Source of the DNA: Clostridia bacterium
GTDB taxonomy: Bacteria > Bacillota_A > Clostridia > Oscillospirales > CAG-272
Length of the DNA stretch: 9,323 nt
Reading direction: 5' to 3'
NCBI GenBank assembly: GCA_017626655.1
Contig: JAGAIH010000406.1
Coordinates: forward strand, 1-9,323
Below, in pieces: positions 5,699-9,323 of the stretch (position 1 is its first letter; each line of letters starts with the position of its first letter). The notes under the pieces were generated by a model. That model was not told where the DNA came from. It searched no databases and was given only the letters and a program-made list of their open reading frames with translations. The position numbers were made by a program, and so were the translations under genes.

Positions 5699-8524
5699 AT
5701 GAAGAAAAAATTTCTGACGGGCCTTGCCCTGGTCCTGGCACTTCTGATGATGGGCTCCGCCTTCGCCACCATCATCACCCTCATTGTCGGCGCCGAGGAC
5801 AAGACCTTCAACACCACCGAGCCTGTCTTTATCTATGATTTCTCCAACGACAGTCTCATTTCCTCCTTCGCCAACACCGCGAACATGGAGGTGGAGACCA
5901 AGGACGGCTACACTACCTTCACCGCCACCGCCAACGATCCCTACACCTGGCTCTTGTGTCCCTCCGCCAAGCCCAGCCAGATGAAGTACTGTAAGATCGC
6001 CTACCGCACCACCGGCGACTACAAGGGCGAGTTCTTCTGCACCCGTACCGACAACGGCGCCATGGGCTCCGCCGGCACCAACCAGCAGTGGAAGTGGAAC
6101 CCCACGGGCGAGTGGGAGACCATCCTGGTGGATCTGACGGCCTGGAAGGATGCCGCAGAGTCCATCTCCTTCCAGATCTTCCGCATCGACCCCCTGGAGG
6201 GCGGCGTCAAGGCAGGCACCTCCATCGACATCAAGTACTACGCCTTCTTCACCACCGAGGCTGACGCCAACGGCTTTAACTTTGACGAGTTCAAGGCCAA
6301 GGAGGCCTGGGAGGAGGAGCAGAAGAAGGCCGAGGAGGAGGCCAACAAGGAGGTCGAGTGGGCCGATCCTACCTTCAAGGAGATGGAGACCACCGAGGAG
6401 GATACCGCGGAGGGGACTCTGAAGTACACCACCTCCGAGGACGGCAAGACCGTGACCATTTCCTACGAGGTCAACGGCGAGACCCTCTCCTACACGGTCC
6501 CCAACAACAACAACTACCTCTTCGGCGGCTACGCCGGCACCGACGACCTGGACCGCCCCCTGTACGATTCCTCCGAGGTCGGCTCCTACAAGGACGGCGA
6601 GCGCTACATCGGTCTGTTCTACTTCCTGTGGCACGGTGAGCACGGCGACAGCGGCGCCTTCGATCTCCAGAAGATCATCGACGAGCTGGGCATCGACAAG
6701 GCCGACAACGTGGACTGCGGCAAGTACGGCCCCGCCGGCGCCATGCACTGGTTCGCCGAGCCTCTCTACGGCTACTACTACGCCAACGATGCCTGGGTGC
6801 TTCGCAAGCACGCCGAGCTGCTCACCATGGCCAACATCGATTTCCTGTTCTTCGACGTGACCAACAGCTATACCTACCGCAACAACGCCCTCAAGCTCAT
6901 GGAGATCCTCCACCAGCTCAACGAGGAGGGCTTCGACGCCCCTCAGGTGGTGTTCTACACCAACACCAACGCTCACAACGTGGTCAAGGAGCTGTACAAC
7001 AACATCTATAAGAAGAACCTCTACCCCGACACCTGGTTCATGCTGGAAGGCAAGCCCGTTATCGTGGCTCCCTACGACGCCAACATCGACAACTTCTTCA
7101 CCATTCAGCAGAATCAGTGGCCCAACGACCCCAACTTCAAGGAGAATGGCTGGCCCTGGATGGACTTTGAGTGGCCTCAGCGCGTCTTCAAGGACGAGAA
7201 CGGCGCTCCCAACGCCATCAACGTCTCGGTGGCCCAGCACAGCGGCACCGTCTGCTTCTCTCATTCCTCCCTGTACAACAACTACACCAACCGCGGCCGT
7301 TCCTTCGTGAACCCCGACGGCTATCCCTCCTCCAACGGCCGCTTCAACCGCGCCCTCAAGAACGCCTACGAGGCGTGGAAGAAGGATCAGACCCTCACCA
7401 ACTACGGTCTGAACTTCCAGGCCCAGTGGGATCATGCCATCGCCTCCGAGGCGCCCATCATCCTGGTCACGGGCTGGAACGAGTGGGTCGCCCAGCGCCA
7501 GCCCACCGACGACGGCTGGATCTACTTCGTGGACACCGCCTCTGCCGAGTTCTCCCGCGACACCGAGATGATGCGGGGCGGCTACTTCGATAACTACTAC
7601 ATGCAGCTGATCTACAACGTCCAGAAGGCCAAGGGCACCGCTCCTGTGATCGTCCAGGACGCCCGCAACCCCATCAACGTAACCGGCGGCTTCGACCAGT
7701 GGAATGACGTCACCGTCACCTACGTGGACGCCACCGGCGACACCGCCGACCGAGACGCCATCGGCTTCGGCAAGACCCCCTACACCAACACCTCGGGCCG
7801 TAACGATATTCAGTTCTCCAAGGTGACCTCCGACTCCAAGAACCTCTACTTCTACGTCAAGACCGTGGACGACATCACCATGTTCGACACCAAGTCCTCC
7901 TGGATGCAGCTCTACCTCAACGTGGACGGCCGCGGCGCCGAGGGCGGCGAAACCGGCTGGTACGGCTACGATTTCATCATCAACTATCAGGCCAAGGACG
8001 CCTTCACCACCACCGTGGCCAAGTACAACGGCGCCGATGGCAAGTTCGGCTTCGAGTCCGTGGGCGAGGTCTCCTACCGCGTCAAGGACAACGAGATGAT
8101 GATCGCCGTTCCCCTGGAGATGCTGGGCATCGAGGGCTACAAGGAGATCAAGGTGGAGTTCAAGTGGGCCGACAGCGAGACCTCCTACGACGAGATGGAG
8201 GACTTCTACTGCGACGGTGACATCGCTCCTCTGGGCCGACTGAACTACGTCTACCAGAACTACATCCCCGGTGTCTCCCAGATCACTTATCCCGAGCCTG
8301 AGACCCAGCCCGAGACCCAGCCCGAGACCCAGGCTCCCACCGACCCCGAGACTAACGCTCCCGCCACCGAGGCTCCCACCGACGCCCCAGCTACCGAGGC
8401 TCCCACCGACGGTGAGACTGAGGAAGGCAAGAAGGGCTGCGGCGGTGTGGTCGCCGCTCCCGCTCTGGCTTTGACCGTATGCTTCCTTGGCGCCGCCCTT
8501 ATGGCGCGGAAGAAGGAAGACTGA
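5699..8524 (+). CDS. Secreted, anchored GH99/WbsX-like glycosidase candidate with jelly-roll and CBM9-like modules
   Basis: The 941-aa product begins with a signal peptide (MKKKF plus a hydrophobic run to about 31; likely cleavage after VGA, 30-32). A jelly-roll module follows at about 95-191 (TGEWETILVDLT, 136-147), then a Glu/Lys-rich, possibly helical segment (197-222). The catalytic-type domain, about 302-600, has YIGLFYFLWHGEHG (303-316), EPLYGYYY, DFLFFDVTN (381-389), NGWPWMDF (483-490) and TGWNEW (591-596). The last resembles the NEW motif of GH99-like/WbsX TIM barrels, making E595 a candidate acid. A CBM9-like beta-sandwich covers about 652-853. Then come a PETQ/APATEAPTD linker (865-910), GCGG (913-916), a membrane helix (917-936) and RKKED. 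It probably acts on glycans at the cell surface; substrate unknown. Its own promoter and terminator make it monocistronic, divergent from the lipoprotein gene. Family placement rests on motif recognition and could be a related uncharacterised clan member. Confidence 0.9.
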   Translation: MKKKFLTGLALVLALLMMGSAFATIITLIVGAEDKTFNTTEPVFIYDFSNDSLISSFANTANMEVETKDGYTTFTATANDPYTWLLCPSAKPSQMKYCKIAYRTTGDYKGEFFCTRTDNGAMGSAGTNQQWKWNPTGEWETILVDLTAWKDAAESISFQIFRIDPLEGGVKAGTSIDIKYYAFFTTEADANGFNFDEFKAKEAWEEEQKKAEEEANKEVEWADPTFKEMETTEEDTAEGTLKYTTSEDGKTVTISYEVNGETLSYTVPNNNNYLFGGYAGTDDLDRPLYDSSEVGSYKDGERYIGLFYFLWHGEHGDSGAFDLQKIIDELGIDKADNVDCGKYGPAGAMHWFAEPLYGYYYANDAWVLRKHAELLTMANIDFLFFDVTNSYTYRNNALKLMEILHQLNEEGFDAPQVVFYTNTNAHNVVKELYNNIYKKNLYPDTWFMLEGKPVIVAPYDANIDNFFTIQQNQWPNDPNFKENGWPWMDFEWPQRVFKDENGAPNAINVSVAQHSGTVCFSHSSLYNNYTNRGRSFVNPDGYPSSNGRFNRALKNAYEAWKKDQTLTNYGLNFQAQWDHAIASEAPIILVTGWNEWVAQRQPTDDGWIYFVDTASAEFSRDTEMMRGGYFDNYYMQLIYNVQKAKGTAPVIVQDARNPINVTGGFDQWNDVTVTYVDATGDTADRDAIGFGKTPYTNTSGRNDIQFSKVTSDSKNLYFYVKTVDDITMFDTKSSWMQLYLNVDGRGAEGGETGWYGYDFIINYQAKDAFTTTVAKYNGADGKFGFESVGEVSYRVKDNEMMIAVPLEMLGIEGYKEIKVEFKWADSETSYDEMEDFYCDGDIAPLGRLNYVYQNYIPGVSQITYPEPETQPETQPETQAPTDPETNAPATEAPTDAPATEAPTDGETEEGKKGCGGVVAAPALALTVCFLGAALMARKKED
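8297..8332 (+). repeat. Three tandem 12-bp units encoding PETQ
   Basis: Residues 867-878 are PETQ repeated three times. The DNA units are almost identical (CCTGAGACCCAG, then CCCGAGACCCAG twice), which suggests recent slippage-type expansion within the surface linker of the glycosidase-like protein. Confidence 0.9.
8357..8410 (+). repeat. Two tandem 27-bp units encoding APATEAPTD
   Basis: Residues 887-895 and 896-904 are the same nonapeptide APATEAPTD. The two DNA copies differ only at synonymous positions in their first part. It extends the Thr/Pro/Glu-rich spacer before the membrane anchor, a region expected to be extended and perhaps O-glycosylated. Confidence 0.9.
8435..8521 (+). other. 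C-terminal GCGG / membrane helix / RKKED surface-anchoring tail
   Basis: This segment of the GH99-like gene encodes GCGG (residues 913-916), about 20 hydrophobic residues (917-936) and a basic RKK followed by ED at the end. The layout (linker, small-residue motif, helix, positive stop) is that of a protein-sorting signal, but it lacks an LPXTG box. The cysteine at 914 recalls MYXO-CTERM-type tails, in which a conserved cysteine precedes the helix. Whether it is cleaved or simply a stop-transfer anchor cannot be told from sequence. Confidence 0.65.
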
Positions 8525-8546
8525 TCCGTACCCCAAATATGAAAGC

Positions 8547-8576
8547 GCCGCCTCTCCCTCGGGAGGGGCGGCTTTT
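8547..8576 (+). terminator. Intrinsic terminator of the GH99-like gene
   Basis: A GC-rich stem joins GCCGCCTCTCCC (8547-8558) to GGGAGGGGCGGC (8561-8572), with one T-G wobble and an apex that must open to a four-base loop. TTTT (8573-8576) follows. It lies 22 nt after the TGA stop of the GH99-like gene. Confidence 0.9.
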
Positions 8577-8644
8577 CCTGTTGCGGAGGACCGAAAATCG
8601 AGTGCTGAAAGAAATCCGTCCCCCGTTCGCTTGTCCAGTCGGTC

Positions 8645-8679
8645 AAAAAAAGGATACCCGCGCAAAGCAGGTATCCTTT
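8645..8679 (-). terminator. Intrinsic terminator of the OB-fold gene
   Basis: AAAGGATACC (8649-8658) and GGTATCCTTT (8670-8679) form a perfect 10-bp stem. On the minus strand the stem is followed by a T-run (complement of the A-run 8645-8651). It lies 12 nt beyond the stop codon of the leftward gene. Confidence 0.9.
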
Positions 8680-8691
8680 GGGAAAACAGGA

Positions 8692-9323
8692 TCAGTTGTT
8701 ATCGAAGTTCAGGCTGTTGATGACCTTACCGTCCTCGGTAATCACCGACAGCACGCAGCCCGCCCAGAAGGTCTTGTTGTTCCAGTTGCAGGCGGCCAGC
8801 TCCAGGGTGACCTCCTGGCCCGCGAACTGCTTCAGGAAGCCGTACTGCTTACCGCTGGAGCAGTACAGGGTGACCTTGTTACCGCTTGCGTCGGTCAGGT
8901 TGCAGTTGGTGTAGTAGGCGGTCTCCTGGAAGTTGACGGTGGCCTTCACCACGAAGACGGTGGTGGAGTAGTCCACGGTGACGTCCAGGTTATGGAAATC
9001 AGCCAGAGTCTTGTCGGTGACGAAGAGGGAATCGTCGTAGGCGTGCTGACCGTAGTAGTTGGCGATGACGGTAGCCCCCGTGATGGCGGTCTGGCCCGCG
9101 TGGTTGCCCTCATTGTTGTGGAACTTGTCACGCTTGCCCTTGATGATGATCTCCTGGCCGATCTCGATGTCGGCAAAGATGGCCACGTCATTGACCACTA
9201 CGGCGATCAGGCCTGTCTCGTCGATGAGGTAGAAGCCGTTGCGGTTGACCAGGGAAGGACCGACGATGCCCTTGACCACCACCTCGTCGCCCAGCTCGGA
9301 CTGGATGGCATCCTGTACGTTGG
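8692..9323 (-). CDS. Partial surface-type protein with tandem OB-fold-like domains, 5' end outside the window
   Basis: The frame is open to the right edge, so the start is not seen; 209 residues plus the TGA stop are visible. An internal GTG at 9280-9282 is only a codon within a domain, since NVQDAIQSELGDE precedes it in frame. The first domain has the OB-fold-like strand pattern VVVKGIVG, then GFYLIDETGLIAVVV, then GQEIIIKGKRD, typical of the small OB modules in clostridial extracellular proteins and YhcR-like nucleases. A second, diverged copy follows: VFVVKATVNF, CNLTDASGNKVTLYC, GQEVTLELAACNW. The C-terminus (KVINSLNFDNN) has no anchor. These domains often sit beside nuclease or other modules in long secreted proteins; which partner exists lies outside the window. 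A terminator follows directly. Confidence 0.85.
   Translation of the reverse strand, partial: NVQDAIQSELGDEVVVKGIVGPSLVNRNGFYLIDETGLIAVVVNDVAIFADIEIGQEIIIKGKRDKFHNNEGNHAGQTAITGATVIANYYGQHAYDDSLFVTDKTLADFHNLDVTVDYSTTVFVVKATVNFQETAYYTNCNLTDASGNKVTLYCSSGKQYGFLKQFAGQEVTLELAACNWNNKTFWAGCVLSVITEDGKVINSLNFDNN

Noticed and set aside
8297..8410. CRISPR-like or satellite array
   Set aside because: The repeats are in frame, short, without spacers and encode a typical Pro/Thr-rich linker.
5678..8665. 995-codon open frame on the minus strand, antisense to the GH99-like gene
   Set aside because: Composition is almost wholly Gly/Val/Leu/Asp/His, reflecting the complement of GC-rich codons. The frame crosses the plus-strand terminator and has no ribosome binding site.

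Overview
The window looks like a piece of a Gram-positive, high-GC gut clostridium (an Oscillospiraceae/Oscillospirales-like lineage is my best guess). The reasons are strong AAAGGAG-type ribosome binding sites, sigma-A promoters in an AT-rich intergenic region, GC-rich codon third positions, large secreted multidomain proteins with Thr/Pro/Glu linkers, and a C-terminal Gly-Cys-Gly-Gly/TM/RKKED tail of a type I associate, from memory, with such genomes. No rRNA, tRNA, CRISPR array or mobile-element gene was seen.

Layout: positions 1-211 hold a REP-like folded repeat and the ribosome binding site of the first gene. A 257-aa hydroxypyruvate-isomerase-like TIM-barrel protein (212-985, +) converges on a 1425-aa lipoprotein gene (1115-5392, -), with a terminator between them that can work in both directions. 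A 306-bp divergent regulatory region (5393-5698) carries an exact-consensus sigma-A promoter for the lipoprotein gene and an extended -10 promoter for the rightward gene, plus several inverted repeats. The rightward gene (5699-8524, +) encodes a 941-aa secreted, wall- or membrane-anchored GH99/WbsX-like glycosidase candidate with an N-terminal beta-sandwich, a CBM9-like module and a C-terminal anchor. Two separate terminators (8547-8576 for +, 8645-8679 for -) lie between it and a leftward gene cut by the window edge (8692-9323, -) that encodes tandem OB-fold-like domains.

How the genes may work together: the two large divergent genes encode cell-surface proteins that share the same jelly-roll (carbohydrate-binding-like) module: two copies in the lipoprotein and one in the glycosidase. 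One is anchored by an N-terminal lipid and the other by a C-terminal tail. With the sugar-isomerase-like cytoplasmic enzyme next door, a glycan capture/degradation locus is a reasonable inference, but no transporter or regulator lies inside the window and the substrate cannot be read from sequence. The large lipoprotein is the least explained element.
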